Assembly (NCBI RefSeq): GCF_042214795.1
Contig: NZ_CP090177.1
Span: 930,001-994,000 of the forward strand
DNA length: 64,000 bases
Source: Arcobacter iocasae
Lineage (GTDB): Bacteria > Campylobacterota > Campylobacteria > Campylobacterales > Arcobacteraceae
Direction of reading: 5' to 3'
Shown here: in pieces, positions 9,280-18,751 of the stretch
Layout of the letters: every line of letters begins with the position of its first letter
Position numbering within the stretch: position 1 is the first letter of the stretch
The notes under the pieces: generated by a model
Databases searched by the model: none
What the model saw: the letters and a program-made list of their open reading frames with translations, nothing else
Told to the model about the DNA's origin: nothing
Made by a program: the position numbers and the translations under genes

Positions 9280-10711
9280 GTAGATTTAAATAATATTCAA
9301 TCTCACCTTCTGTTAAGATTTTAATAGTATTTGTACTTCCTGGAATCCCTGCTGGGTATCCAATAGTTGCTATATATGGTCCTGTTTTATCAAGTAAGTT
9401 TCTTGATTCTAGATTTTTTAGCATCTTTTGAATCATCTTAGAAGCTTGTCCTTCTTTTAATACACTAATAGGATAAACTCCCCAAACAGCGCATAAAGAA
9501 TTCAAAGTTTTTCTTTTATGTGAAAATGCTAAGATTTTTGTTTTTGGTCTATATCTTGATATTTTCATAGCAGATTTACCTGAACTTGTAAGTGCTAAGA
9601 TACCTTTTGCACCTAAATCATCTGCAAGTTTACTTACTGTTCCTTGAATAACATCAAATTCATCTAAATAGTCTAATTTAGATTGTTTATCGAAGTTATA
9701 AATCTCTTCTGTTTTTGCAATAATATTACTCATTGTTTGTACAACATTAATAGGATCAGTTCCAACAGCACTCTCTTCAGAAAGCATTACAACATCAGTT
9801 CCATCTAAAACTGCATTTGCAACATCTGAGATTTCTGCTCTTGTTGCTCTTTCATTTTCTGTCATTGAAAGAAGCATTTGAGTTGCTGTTATTACTGGTT
9901 TACAAGCTGCATTTGCTTTTTTAATAAGTCTTTTTTGAATAGTTGGAACTTCATAGTAAGGAACTTCTATTCCTAAATCTCCCCTTGCTACCATAATACC
10001 ATCACTAACTTCTATAATTTCATCAATATTCTCAACTGCATCAAATTTTTCAATTTTAGCAATTAATTTTCCAGAGTAACCTTTTAAAAGTTTTCTTGCA
10101 TGTTCCATGTCTTTTTTGTTTTGTACAAATGAAATTGCGAAGTAATCAACTTTATTTTTAATACCCCAGGCAATATCTTTTTCATCTTTTTTAGTAATAA
10201 CATCAATATCAATTATTGTATTAGGAAAGTTTACTCCTTTTCTTGAGCCTAATTTTCCATGATTTTCTATTTCTGCTTTTACTTGAACACCTGTTTCAAT
10301 TACTTTTGCTCTAATAGTTCCATCATACAAGTAAATATATTCATTTATTTTTACTTTATCAAGTAATTCTGGATAGTTTAATGATGCTACATATTCATTT
10401 TCACTCTCTTGATACCCCTCAATATCATCTTTTACAAATCTTATGGTATCACCTTTTCTTAATTCAAAAGGTTCTTTTAAATCCCCCAATCTTACCTTTG
10501 GTCCTGAAATATCTTGTAAAACAGCAACTGTAGTGTTAAGGTTTTCCATTGCTTTTCTGATATTATTTAAAGTATTTAAGTGGTATTCGTGGCTTCCATG
10601 TGAGAAATTAAGTCTGAACATATTTGCCCCAGCTTTTATTAACCCTTCAATTATTTCTATTGTATCACTTGCTGGTCCAAGTGTTGCTAATATTTTTGTT
10701 CTTTTATCCAT
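9263..10711 (-). CDS. pyk: Pyruvate kinase
   Basis: A 482-residue pyruvate kinase making pyruvate and ATP from phosphoenolpyruvate. Visible motifs are TKILATLGPAS at the N-terminus, MFRLNFSHGS near residue 32, the K-binding segment IAKIEKFDAVENI, the Mg-binding ARGDLGIEVP, and TATQMLLSM. The C-terminal regulatory domain is present. A ribosome site AAAGGAT precedes the ATG. It is a single-gene unit. Campylobacterota with this enzyme may use it to drain PEP, since many lack glucose uptake; that is background, not seen here. Confidence 0.96.
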   Translation of the reverse strand: MDKRTKILATLGPASDTIEIIEGLIKAGANMFRLNFSHGSHEYHLNTLNNIRKAMENLNTTVAVLQDISGPKVRLGDLKEPFELRKGDTIRFVKDDIEGYQESENEYVASLNYPELLDKVKINEYIYLYDGTIRAKVIETGVQVKAEIENHGKLGSRKGVNFPNTIIDIDVITKKDEKDIAWGIKNKVDYFAISFVQNKKDMEHARKLLKGYSGKLIAKIEKFDAVENIDEIIEVSDGIMVARGDLGIEVPYYEVPTIQKRLIKKANAACKPVITATQMLLSMTENERATRAEISDVANAVLDGTDVVMLSEESAVGTDPINVVQTMSNIIAKTEEIYNFDKQSKLDYLDEFDVIQGTVSKLADDLGAKGILALTSSGKSAMKISRYRPKTKILAFSHKRKTLNSLCAVWGVYPISVLKEGQASKMIQKMLKNLESRNLLDKTGPYIATIGYPAGIPGSTNTIKILTEGEIEYYLNLPNKKK

Positions 10712-10806
10712 AAATTAATCCTTTCATATTTATTTGATGATTATACCATAATCGCAGTTACACACTAGTAACATTTTATAAACAGTTTTTGGATATTATT
10801 ACTCCT

Positions 10807-11814
10807 ATGAATACAAAATTTAGTGATTATTTTAACAATTGGCTTTATGGTGAAGATGGATATTATACAAAATATAATGCTATTGGAAAAGATGGAGACT
10901 TCTTTACAGCAGTTTCAACTTCAATATTTTTTGGTGGAAGTATTGCCCAAAAGATAGTTGATACAATCTTAAATAATAAACTTCCATCTAACACTACTAT
11001 TGTAGAAATTGGTGCCCATCATGGCTATTTATTAGCTGATATTATCCAGTTTATTTATACTTTAAATCCAAAACTTCTTGAAACCCTAAACTTCGCAATT
11101 GTTGAGAGGTTTGAGAACTTAAGAGATGAGCAAAAAGAGTATCTGAAGAACTCTTTTGGTGATAGTATTAAATTTGATTTTTATAATGACATAAGTGAAG
11201 TAAAACTTGACCATGCTTTTATTGTAGCAAATGAGATTTATGATGCTTTTACTTGTGAATTAATCTATACCCAAAATGAAAAATTGCAAACGGCCTTTGT
11301 AAAAAATGATAAAATAAAATTCGAAGATTGTTTAGATGAAAAAATTATTAACAAATGTAAAAAATACAAAATCTCAAAAGGTGAATTAGCTTTAGGATAT
11401 GAAGAATTTGCAAAAAATATTTGTGAAAATATTAAAAACTTCTACTTTCTAAGCTTTGATTATGGGGAAAAATATCCAAGAAATGACTTTTCTTGTAGGG
11501 TCTATTCACAACACCAAGTTTTTCCAATCTTTGAAGAAAAACTTGATTTAACTAAGCTATATAAAAATTCAGATATCACTTATGATGTAAACTTTTCCCA
11601 TGTAATTGATAGTTTTACTGATATTTGTAAATGTGAAGTTGAATATCAAACTCAGCTAAAAGCCCTAGTAGAGTTTGGGATTTTAGATTTACTTGAAATC
11701 TTGCAAAAAAATGTAAGCGAAGAAAACTATTTAAAAGAAGTACAAAAAGTAAAAACCCTACTTGAACCAACAGGCATGGGAGATAGATTTAAAATGCTAC
11801 TTATTAAAAAGTAG
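10807..11814 (+). CDS. SAM-dependent methyltransferase, MidA/NDUFAF7 family
   Basis: About 335 residues. The start SDYFNNWLYGEDGYYTK, the segment GDFFTAVSTSIFFGG, the SAM-site TIVEIGAHHGYL and the VANEIYDAF motif match the DUF185/MidA family, whose mitochondrial member methylates a complex I arginine. A TTG at 10789 in the same frame could extend it by six residues, but the ATG at 10807 fits family starts. It is divergent from pyk. The substrate in bacteria is not established. The 3' end overlaps a terminator hairpin. Confidence 0.82.
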   Translation: MNTKFSDYFNNWLYGEDGYYTKYNAIGKDGDFFTAVSTSIFFGGSIAQKIVDTILNNKLPSNTTIVEIGAHHGYLLADIIQFIYTLNPKLLETLNFAIVERFENLRDEQKEYLKNSFGDSIKFDFYNDISEVKLDHAFIVANEIYDAFTCELIYTQNEKLQTAFVKNDKIKFEDCLDEKIINKCKKYKISKGELALGYEEFAKNICENIKNFYFLSFDYGEKYPRNDFSCRVYSQHQVFPIFEEKLDLTKLYKNSDITYDVNFSHVIDSFTDICKCEVEYQTQLKALVEFGILDLLEILQKNVSEENYLKEVQKVKTLLEPTGMGDRFKMLLIKK

Positions 11815-11820
11815 CATTTT
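11791..11820. terminator. Perfect hairpin across the end of the methyltransferase gene
   Basis: Two 12-base arms (11791-11802 and 11809-11820) form a perfect stem with a 6-base loop, beginning with AAAA and ending with TTTT, so it can serve both this gene and the convergent chemoreceptor gene. It encodes the last residues and stop of the methyltransferase. Confidence 0.8.
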
Positions 11821-11821
11821 G

Positions 11822-13696
11822 TCACTTGTCAATTTTTATATCATTTTTACCAGTAAATTCTTTTTGATCAGCACTACTTACAATAAGTTTAGCAATTTTA
11901 TCTGTTGAAACTGCTATTTCATGAGCTTCAGATGATACCATCGCATTTTTTTGCGTTTGTTGATCAAGTTGATTGATAGAATCATTAATTTGTTCTATTC
12001 CAAATAGTTGCTCTTTTGAAGCACTCTCTATATCAGAGATTAATTTAATACTTTGAGAAATATTAGCATTTAATTTTTTATATCCTGTTATCATAGTTCC
12101 TGCTATTTTTTTACCTGCATTTGCTTTTGATGTAGCATTTTCCACTAAGACTTTTATTTGTTTTGCAGCTTCTGCACTTCTAGTAGCAAGATTTCTTACT
12201 TCTTGTGCAACCACTGCAAACCCTTTTCCAGCTTCACCTGCAGTTGCTGCTTCCACTGCAGCATTTAAGCTTAAAATATTTGTTTGAAATGCTATTTGAT
12301 CTATTATACCAATAGACTCAACAATAGATTGAACTTGTTCATTAATTTCATCCATGGATATTGATGTTTCATTAGCTAATCTTTCTCCTTCGTTTGCTGA
12401 AGTTGTCACTTCATTTGAGAAATTAGCCATTTTTGCAATATTATCCGTATTTGATCTAATATTACTTGTAATTTCTTCAACAGCAGCTGCTGTTTCTTCA
12501 AGTGATGCGGCAGCTTCATTTGAACTGTCATTTAACTTATCAACATTTTTAAGTAACCTATCTGAACTATAATCAAGGGTTAATCCATTTGATTTATTTT
12601 CTACTAGCATTTGAGTAGTAGAATCACCTAACATATTTACACCATTCGCTAATTTTAATAAATGCTCTTTTATATTTGTAGTTGATATTTTATTTAGATA
12701 ATTGTAGTTTGAATATTCATCTAATATATTTAAAACTTTTTCAATATTATTTTCTAAATTATCAGCCATTTTATTTAACACATCTTTTAATTGTAATAAT
12801 GATTGATTTGAAACTTTAACTACTAATCTTTTACTTAAATCACCATTTTCAAATTCTCCTAAAACAAAAATAGCTTCATCTATTAATTTTCTATCTTCTT
12901 CTATTCCTACTTTTGTTCTTTCAATATTTTGATTTACTACTTTTGCCATTTGCCCAAATTCATCAGTTGTATTTATTTCTATTAAATCTGCTTTATTATT
13001 TTCTCTATTTAAGAATGAAAAAAATGAAATAAGTCCATTTTTGAATATTTCTAATTTTTTTGTTATATCAGATATTATTACATATGATAGTAATACGATA
13101 ATTATTAACGAAAATATAATAACAGTTATCACAAAGTATATACTATTAGAATATATATTTTCAGCTTTTTCTGTCTCACTTTTTGCAACATTTAGTTGTA
13201 AAGATATCAATTCTGAAACTTTTTCTCCTATTGGGTCAATTTTAGGATACAGTTCATCAGTAGTAAATTTACCAATAAGTTCTAAATCTTTTTTTTCACA
13301 GGCCATTTTTATATTTTTTGAAAGATCATCTGCAACTAACATTAATTTTTTAGCTTCATTTACTAACTTTTGTTCTTCATTTGTCAATGATGTTAATAAA
13401 TAATCATTCCATTCGTTTTTTATTTTATTTTCTGCACCGTTAATATTAGAAATACACTCTTCAAATGTAATATTTCCATTTCTTGTTTTATGAGTTGTAT
13501 CAACAATATTAACTGCATATTCATCTGCAATTATTTTTAACTGTTTTAAGGGAACAACTCTATCATAATACACTGTTTGGAGTCCATTATTAACTTTTTT
13601 CAATTGAATAATACTTGATACACCAATTATTATTAATCCTACAATTGAAACAAATGCTAAAATAAATAGTTTATTTTTTGTGCTTATATTTTTCAT
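11822..13696 (-). CDS. Methyl-accepting chemotaxis protein
   Basis: A 624-residue transmembrane chemoreceptor. Membrane segments lie at about residues 8-31 and 186-208, enclosing a roughly 155-residue periplasmic four-helix-bundle-type sensor. A HAMP-like region follows, then the cytoplasmic signalling domain with the conserved hairpin tip EAATAGEAGKGFAVVAQEVR. There is no obvious CheR/CheB tethering pentapeptide at the C-terminus. It is a single gene whose ligand cannot be told; its position next to the alcohol-oxidation island is suggestive only. Confidence 0.93.
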   Translation of the reverse strand: MKNISTKNKLFILAFVSIVGLIIIGVSSIIQLKKVNNGLQTVYYDRVVPLKQLKIIADEYAVNIVDTTHKTRNGNITFEECISNINGAENKIKNEWNDYLLTSLTNEEQKLVNEAKKLMLVADDLSKNIKMACEKKDLELIGKFTTDELYPKIDPIGEKVSELISLQLNVAKSETEKAENIYSNSIYFVITVIIFSLIIIVLLSYVIISDITKKLEIFKNGLISFFSFLNRENNKADLIEINTTDEFGQMAKVVNQNIERTKVGIEEDRKLIDEAIFVLGEFENGDLSKRLVVKVSNQSLLQLKDVLNKMADNLENNIEKVLNILDEYSNYNYLNKISTTNIKEHLLKLANGVNMLGDSTTQMLVENKSNGLTLDYSSDRLLKNVDKLNDSSNEAAASLEETAAAVEEITSNIRSNTDNIAKMANFSNEVTTSANEGERLANETSISMDEINEQVQSIVESIGIIDQIAFQTNILSLNAAVEAATAGEAGKGFAVVAQEVRNLATRSAEAAKQIKVLVENATSKANAGKKIAGTMITGYKKLNANISQSIKLISDIESASKEQLFGIEQINDSINQLDQQTQKNAMVSSEAHEIAVSTDKIAKLIVSSADQKEFTGKNDIKIDK

Positions 13697-13783
13697 ACTT
13701 CTTCCTCTTTTGAATTATTATTTAATTATTTCAAAAGATAGTCAAGAAGTAGTCAAGTTTTTTGAAGTCTTTTTATAAATATA

Positions 13784-13811
13784 AAATAGAAAAGTTATAA
13801 CTTTTCTATTT
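13784..13811. terminator. 28-base perfect palindrome at the end of the DUF779 gene
   Basis: Bases 13784-13797 and 13798-13811 are exact reverse complements and cover the DUF779 stop codon. On the minus strand it can fold as a stem for the end of the DUF779 transcript; no long U-run follows, so it may act as a 3' stabilising stem instead. Confidence 0.55.
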
Positions 13812-14166
13812 CTTTATACTCTTCATCTGTAAAGATTCTAGATTTTGTGATAAATTGGTAACCTAAATCTATTTCCAGTGAAAAAGAGTTTCCGAAGGCA
13901 GCTTTTTCTTCTTTTACATCAATAGTTATTTCTGAATGTCTAAAATACTCAAATTGGTCTTTATCTATAAAAAACTCACATCCACAAATTTCTCCCATCT
14001 TTACATTTCGTGAGGGAACATGAAAGTCACTTTTTGCATAACACATAGGAGCTGTTCCATCACAACATCCACCACTTTGGTTAAATACCAATTCACCATT
14101 TTCTTTTTTTAATTGTTCAATTACCTCTGCAGCTGCTGGAGTAACTAATAGTCTTTTTATTACCAT
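13795..14166 (-). CDS. DUF779 protein associated with aldehyde dehydrogenase
   Basis: A 123-residue protein of the DUF779 family, often encoded next to NAD-type aldehyde dehydrogenases. It is cysteine-rich: CC at residues 34-35, then Cys42, Cys61 and Cys63 in ICGCEFF, which suggests metal or redox chemistry. No signal peptide, so probably cytoplasmic. It lies downstream of the aldehyde dehydrogenase on the same strand but behind a strong terminator, so it likely has its own promoter in the 188-base gap. Function is not established; a role in aldehyde dehydrogenase maturation or activity is inferred from co-occurrence. Confidence 0.8.
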   Translation of the reverse strand: MVIKRLLVTPAAAEVIEQLKKENGELVFNQSGGCCDGTAPMCYAKSDFHVPSRNVKMGEICGCEFFIDKDQFEYFRHSEITIDVKEEKAAFGNSFSLEIDLGYQFITKSRIFTDEEYKEIEKL

Positions 14167-14291
14167 TTTTTATCCTTAAAATATCCCACTTTAAGGGACC
14201 TATTCATATTAGCTTTCTTTTATCACAATTTAAAAAAATTGTTAAAGAAACAAACCCTAAAGAGCATAAACGAGTTATTCTTTTTATCAGC

Positions 14292-14327
14292 AAAAAAAAA
14301 TGCATAGAAGAACTCTTCTATGCATTT
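14292..14327 (-). terminator. Strong intrinsic terminator of the aldehyde dehydrogenase gene
   Basis: An 11-base perfect stem (14301-14311 with 14314-14324, 2-base loop), extended by A/T pairs, is flanked by nine A on the left. On the minus strand this is a hairpin followed by nine U, 30-60 bases after the aldehyde dehydrogenase stop. Confidence 0.9.
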
Positions 14328-14354
14328 TAGAATTATTTACTTTAAAGTAAAGGC

Positions 14355-15851
14355 CTAGAAAAATCCTAATTTATTTTTGTTATATGAAGTTAGAATATTT
14401 TTAGTATGTCTATAAGAGTTTAACATCATCATATGAGTTTCTCTTCCAATACCTGATTTTTTATATCCACCAAATGATGCATGAGATGGATATAAGTGAT
14501 AACAATTTACCCAAACTCTACCAGCTTCAATTCCTCTTGAGAATTTATGTAATTGATGAGCATCTCTTGACCATACACCAGAACCCAATCCATAAATAGT
14601 ATCATTTGCAATAGCTAATGCTTCATCTTCATCTTTAAAAGTAGTAACTGCTAGAACTGGTCCAAAAATCTCTTCTTGGAAGATTCTCATTTTATTGTGA
14701 CCTTTAAATAGTGTTGGTTGAATATAGTTTCCATTTGGATATTTCTCACTTTTATACTCATCACCACCAATTAATAATTCAGCACCTTCTTCTTTACCAA
14801 TTTTGATGTATTCCATAATTTTTTCTTTTTGAGTAGTTGAACATTGAGCACCCATCATACAAGTTGGATCTAAAGGATCACCTAATTTAATAGCTTTTAC
14901 TCTTTCTAATACTCTTGCCATAAATGGCTCATAAATTGACTCTTGAATTAATGCTCTTGATGGACAAGTACAAACTTCACCTGAGTTAAATGCAAATAAT
15001 ACAAGTCCTTCAATAGCTTTATCAAAGAATTCATCGTCTGCATCCATAATTGATTCTAAAAAGATATTTGGTGATTTTCCACCAAGTTCTAATGTAGAAG
15101 GAATAATATTTTCAGTTGCATATTGCATAATTAATTGACCAGTTGTAGTTTCACCTGTAAATCCAACTTTTTTGATATCTGGATGAGTAGATAAGTATTT
15201 ACCGATTTTTCCACCTGCACCATTAATAATATTAATTGCACCTGCTGGTAATATTGATTGAATTGTTTCCATTAAAATTAAAATTGACATTGGAGTTGCA
15301 CTTGCTGGCTTCATTACAATACAATTCCCAGCAGCTAAAGCAGGAGCTAGTTTCCAAGCAGCCATTAATAGTGGGAAGTTCCAAGGAATAATTTGAGCAA
15401 CAACACCATATGGCTCATGAACTTCTTGAGAAATAGTATCTGCATCTAAATCTGCAACTGTACCAGATTCTGCTCTAATAACTGAAGCAAAATATCTAAA
15501 ATGATCAATTACTAAAGGAACATCAGCTGCTAAAGTTTCTCTTACAGCTTTACCATTATCTAAAGTTTCAGCAATAGCTAAAGCCTCTGAATTTGCTTCA
15601 ATAGCATCAGCAATTTTATTTAAAAGATTACTTCTTTCAACTACTGATGTATGTTTATAAGCTTCAAATGCTTTGTTTGCAGCTTTAATTGCTAATTCAA
15701 CATCTTCTTCATTTGATCTTGGGATTCTTGTTAAAACTTCACCATCAACTGGAGAAACATTATCAAAATATTCACCACTTTTTGGTGCTACCCATTCTCC
15801 ACCTATAAAGTTTTCATATTGAGCTTTGTATGTTGGTTTTGCGTATGCCAT
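14355..15851 (-). CDS. NAD-dependent aldehyde dehydrogenase (AldB/ExaC type)
   Basis: A 498-residue aldehyde dehydrogenase oxidising the aldehyde from alcohol oxidation to the acid in the cytoplasm. Catalytic Cys294 is in GEVCTCPSR, Glu255 in LELGGKSPN, and IIPWNFP (154-160) and GFTGETTTG form the cofactor site. GEVCTCPSR is typical of the acetaldehyde-type ExaC/AldB group. The ATG at 15851 is chosen: it has AAAGGA in front and gives the family N-terminus; the longer frame upstream runs through the promoter. Two copies of the island's shared regulatory element precede it. Confidence 0.93.
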   Translation of the reverse strand: MAYAKPTYKAQYENFIGGEWVAPKSGEYFDNVSPVDGEVLTRIPRSNEEDVELAIKAANKAFEAYKHTSVVERSNLLNKIADAIEANSEALAIAETLDNGKAVRETLAADVPLVIDHFRYFASVIRAESGTVADLDADTISQEVHEPYGVVAQIIPWNFPLLMAAWKLAPALAAGNCIVMKPASATPMSILILMETIQSILPAGAINIINGAGGKIGKYLSTHPDIKKVGFTGETTTGQLIMQYATENIIPSTLELGGKSPNIFLESIMDADDEFFDKAIEGLVLFAFNSGEVCTCPSRALIQESIYEPFMARVLERVKAIKLGDPLDPTCMMGAQCSTTQKEKIMEYIKIGKEEGAELLIGGDEYKSEKYPNGNYIQPTLFKGHNKMRIFQEEIFGPVLAVTTFKDEDEALAIANDTIYGLGSGVWSRDAHQLHKFSRGIEAGRVWVNCYHLYPSHASFGGYKKSGIGRETHMMMLNSYRHTKNILTSYNKNKLGFF

Positions 15852-15916
15852 TTTTTTTCCTTTTATATGTGTTAAAATCTGAAAAAGTTTGATTATCAAA
15901 TTTTTTCTGTAATGAA

Positions 15917-15971
15917 ATTCTACTCCACTATTATAGCCTGAATATAGCCATCTATATAGCATGAATATAGC
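15917..15971 (-). promoter_or_regulatory. Aldehyde dehydrogenase promoter with two tandem PQQ-regulon elements
   Basis: Read towards the gene: element copies at 15971-15955 and 15948-15932, each two 6-base half-sites 11 bases apart, then 9 bases, then the -10 box TAGAAT (15922-15917). The two copies are 23 bases apart (half-site steps of 11, 12 and 11), so four half-sites lie on one face of the helix. Confidence 0.82.
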
Positions 15972-16074
15972 AACATAATACAATTAAGACAAGTCCTATT
16001 ATATGGGCTTGATAGCTTTTTAAATTTTATATTATTTTTATAAAAAGAGTATTTTTTTATGTTACAATATTTTT

Positions 16075-17958
16075 ATGAATACATACAATTATATATATCA
16101 GAATCATTCATTTAAAAAAGAGATAGATTATTCATTTTTTAAAGACAAAAAAAACATCCTAATACAAGTATTTTGTGGAAAAGAAGAAAATACTTTAGAA
16201 TATATTATTAATCTTTTGGCAGATAACATACCACATGCTACTATAATAGGTACAACAACCGATGGAGAGATAAAAGACAAAAAAGTATCAACTTTTAAAA
16301 CTGTTGTTTCCATATCAGTTTTTGAAAATACTACTATTAAGTCATCAATAAAAGAAGGGAGTAACTCTTTTAATAGTGGATATGAAATAGCAAAAGATAT
16401 AGTAACGGACAATACAAAGCTAATAATTACCTTTACAGATGGAACAACTACAAATGGAGAAGACTATTTAAAAGGAATAACTGCTTTTAACAAATCCATA
16501 ATGGTAGCTGGTGGAATGGCTGGAGATAATGGTGTATTTAAACAAACCTATGTATCTTGTGGTAGAAAGATATTGGCTAATGGTGCCGTTGCCATATCAT
16601 TAAACTCTGATATTTTACTTGTGACAAATGATCATAAATATGACTGGTCTCCAATTGGAATTGAACATACTATTGACAAAGTTAAAGGCAATAGAATTTA
16701 TGGAATTTCAGGAATGGATGCTATGGATTTTTATGAGAAGTATCTAGGTAATAGTGATTCTTACACAGAATTTCCATTAATAGTTCAAAGAAATGGTATG
16801 TCTGTAGCAAGAGCAGTTCTTACAAGATACCCTGATGGAAGTTTTGGTTGTGGAGGAAACTTATACAAAGGTGATAAAGTAAGACTTGGATTTGCAAATG
16901 CAGAACTTATTATAAAAAACCCAATACAGTATTTAAAAAGTATACATGAATATCCAGCTGAAACATTTTTCATATACTCATGTATGGCAAGAAGAAGATA
17001 TATGCAAAGCCTAATCAAGCTTGAAATTGAACCATTTGCTGCTATTGCTCCTACTTCTGGTTTCTTTACTTATGCAGAGTTTTTTCATGAAAATGACAGA
17101 AATGAGCTTATGAATCAAACAATTACTCTAGTAGGATTAACTGAAAATATTCATACAGTAAAAAAAGATATCCCTAAAATAGAAAAAATAGTAAATAAAA
17201 ATGAAAGCTCTTATGCAAAGACTATTCAAGCATTAACAAATCTAATTCAACAAAGTGCAAAAGATCATGATGAACAATCAAAAAGATTAGAAGAACATAT
17301 CGCATATTCAGAAAATATACTTAAAAATCAGAAAATGTTTTTAAGACATGCCGTTCATGAAACAAATACTCCACTATCAGTGATTATGAGTAATATAGAA
17401 CTTCATGAGATGAAACATCAAAAAAGTGAATATCTTTCAAATATAGAAGTTGCCATGAAAAGTATATTTTCTATTTATGATGATTTGAGTTATTTAGTAA
17501 AAAAAGACCAAGTTGAGTACAAAGTTTACTCACTAGATTTAGTTGATTTTGTTAGAAGTAGAGTATACTTTTTCAAAAATGTAGCAACCCAAGTATCTTC
17601 AAAATTTAATTTAGAGAGTAATAGGGATAAGGTGATGATTAACTTTAGTGAGACAAAATTACAAAGAATAGTTGACAATACTTTATCAAATGCTATAAAA
17701 TACACAAACAAAGGAAAAGATATAAATGTAAGAGTTGAAGAAGTTAATAACTACTTAAAATTTACAGTATCAAGTAACTCAAAAAAAATACAGGATCCAG
17801 AAAAAATATTCCAAGAATATTATAGAGAAGAAAAATCCAAAAATGGATTTGGATTAGGTTTAAATTTAGTAAAAAGGATTTGCGATGAAGAGGGAGTTAT
17901 CATAAAAGTAAACTCAGATATTGATACTACTAGTTTTACATATATTTTTAAAGGTTAA
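16075..17958 (+). CDS. FIST-domain sensor histidine kinase
   Basis: A 627-residue soluble protein without membrane segments. Residues about 25-365 match the FIST and FIST_C sensory domains (IIGTTTDGEI, VAGGMAGDNG, YSCMARR, APTSGFFTYAEF). A coiled linker leads to a kinase core with His428 in HETNTPL, the N-box NTLSNAIKYT and G-box GFGLGLNL. The usual DxGxG box is replaced (SSNSKKIQDPEKIF), so kinase activity may be weak. The response regulator follows after 2 bases. There is no ribosome site, and TACAAT at 16063-16068 sits just before the ATG, so the mRNA may be leaderless. It lies in the alcohol-oxidation island and is the best candidate sensor for it. Confidence 0.85.
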   Translation: MNTYNYIYQNHSFKKEIDYSFFKDKKNILIQVFCGKEENTLEYIINLLADNIPHATIIGTTTDGEIKDKKVSTFKTVVSISVFENTTIKSSIKEGSNSFNSGYEIAKDIVTDNTKLIITFTDGTTTNGEDYLKGITAFNKSIMVAGGMAGDNGVFKQTYVSCGRKILANGAVAISLNSDILLVTNDHKYDWSPIGIEHTIDKVKGNRIYGISGMDAMDFYEKYLGNSDSYTEFPLIVQRNGMSVARAVLTRYPDGSFGCGGNLYKGDKVRLGFANAELIIKNPIQYLKSIHEYPAETFFIYSCMARRRYMQSLIKLEIEPFAAIAPTSGFFTYAEFFHENDRNELMNQTITLVGLTENIHTVKKDIPKIEKIVNKNESSYAKTIQALTNLIQQSAKDHDEQSKRLEEHIAYSENILKNQKMFLRHAVHETNTPLSVIMSNIELHEMKHQKSEYLSNIEVAMKSIFSIYDDLSYLVKKDQVEYKVYSLDLVDFVRSRVYFFKNVATQVSSKFNLESNRDKVMINFSETKLQRIVDNTLSNAIKYTNKGKDINVRVEEVNNYLKFTVSSNSKKIQDPEKIFQEYYREEKSKNGFGLGLNLVKRICDEEGVIIKVNSDIDTTSFTYIFKG

Positions 17959-17960
17959 TC

Positions 17961-18620
17961 ATGAAAATATTATTACTTGAAGATGACATTATGTTAAATA
18001 AAGCAATCAAAACTTACTTAGAATCTACTGGACATGTAGTTCATTCTGTTATGGATGGAAACCAATGTATAGAGACTTTGGATAAAGAACAATTTGATTT
18101 ATTGATTTTTGATATAAATGTCCCAGATGTGGATGGCTTAACTATCCTTGAAAATTTACATAAACAAAAAAGAATGGTACCTACAATCTTTATTTCTGCA
18201 CTTATTGATATTGAAGATATTACAAGGGCTTTTGATATAGGTTGCCATGATTATTTAAAAAAACCATTTCATTTAAAAGAATTGACACTAAGAATAAACA
18301 AATTTTTAAAAACAAATCAAGTCCATCAACAACATAAAAGATTATCAAAATCATATAGTTATGATTCTAAAAATATGATTTTATTATTTAACAATGAACC
18401 ACAAATACTACCTAAAAGACAAATCCAAATAATAGATTTATTAGCTGCAAATAGATCTTTAGTTTGTAATTATGATATGTTTAGAGTATATGTTTGGAAT
18501 GATGATTATATAGATAATGCCACAATAAGAGCAGAAGTTAATCGGGTAAAAAAAGTACTAAAAGAAGATTTTATTTTAAATATTAGAGGTATTGGTTATA
18601 TGGTCGAAAGACCAAACTAA
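17961..18620 (+). CDS. OmpR/PhoB-family response regulator of the alcohol-oxidation island
   Basis: A 219-residue regulator with acidic pocket LLLEDD, phosphoacceptor Asp51 in IFDINVPDVDG, Lys101 in LKKPF, and a C-terminal winged helix ending IRGIGYMVE. It follows the FIST kinase by 2 bases. OmpR-family proteins typically bind direct repeats 11 bases apart, which is the period of the half-sites found at six promoters in the island, so it is inferred to be their activator. It resembles the regulator at 1941-2588 in length and layout. Confidence 0.92.
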   Translation: MKILLLEDDIMLNKAIKTYLESTGHVVHSVMDGNQCIETLDKEQFDLLIFDINVPDVDGLTILENLHKQKRMVPTIFISALIDIEDITRAFDIGCHDYLKKPFHLKELTLRINKFLKTNQVHQQHKRLSKSYSYDSKNMILLFNNEPQILPKRQIQIIDLLAANRSLVCNYDMFRVYVWNDDYIDNATIRAEVNRVKKVLKEDFILNIRGIGYMVERPN

Positions 18621-18751
18621 GTACCTCTTAAATAAAAATAACACTATCAAACTATTAAATAAGCACTAATAAACAACTATTTAAGCAAAAAAAAAGAAGA
18701 ACTATTTTTTTTAAAACCCTAGAATAAGAAAAACTTAAATAGGGAAGAATT

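Noticed and set aside
10789..10806. TTG start for the MidA-like methyltransferase
   Set aside because: The ATG at 10807 matches family starts; the added residues have no support.
14167..14300. A possible PQQ-regulon element ahead of the DUF779 gene (GCTAAT followed by ATGAA)
   Set aside because: The second half-site and a spaced -10 box are missing.
15852..15983. A 44-residue N-terminal extension of the aldehyde dehydrogenase frame
   Set aside because: It runs through the promoter elements and leader, has no family similarity, and the ATG at 15851 has a good ribosome site.
16004..16017. GGCTTGATAGC-like sequence upstream of the FIST kinase, similar to the shared element
   Set aside because: Half-site spacing and the 9-base distance to a -10 box do not fit, so autoregulation through it is not claimed.
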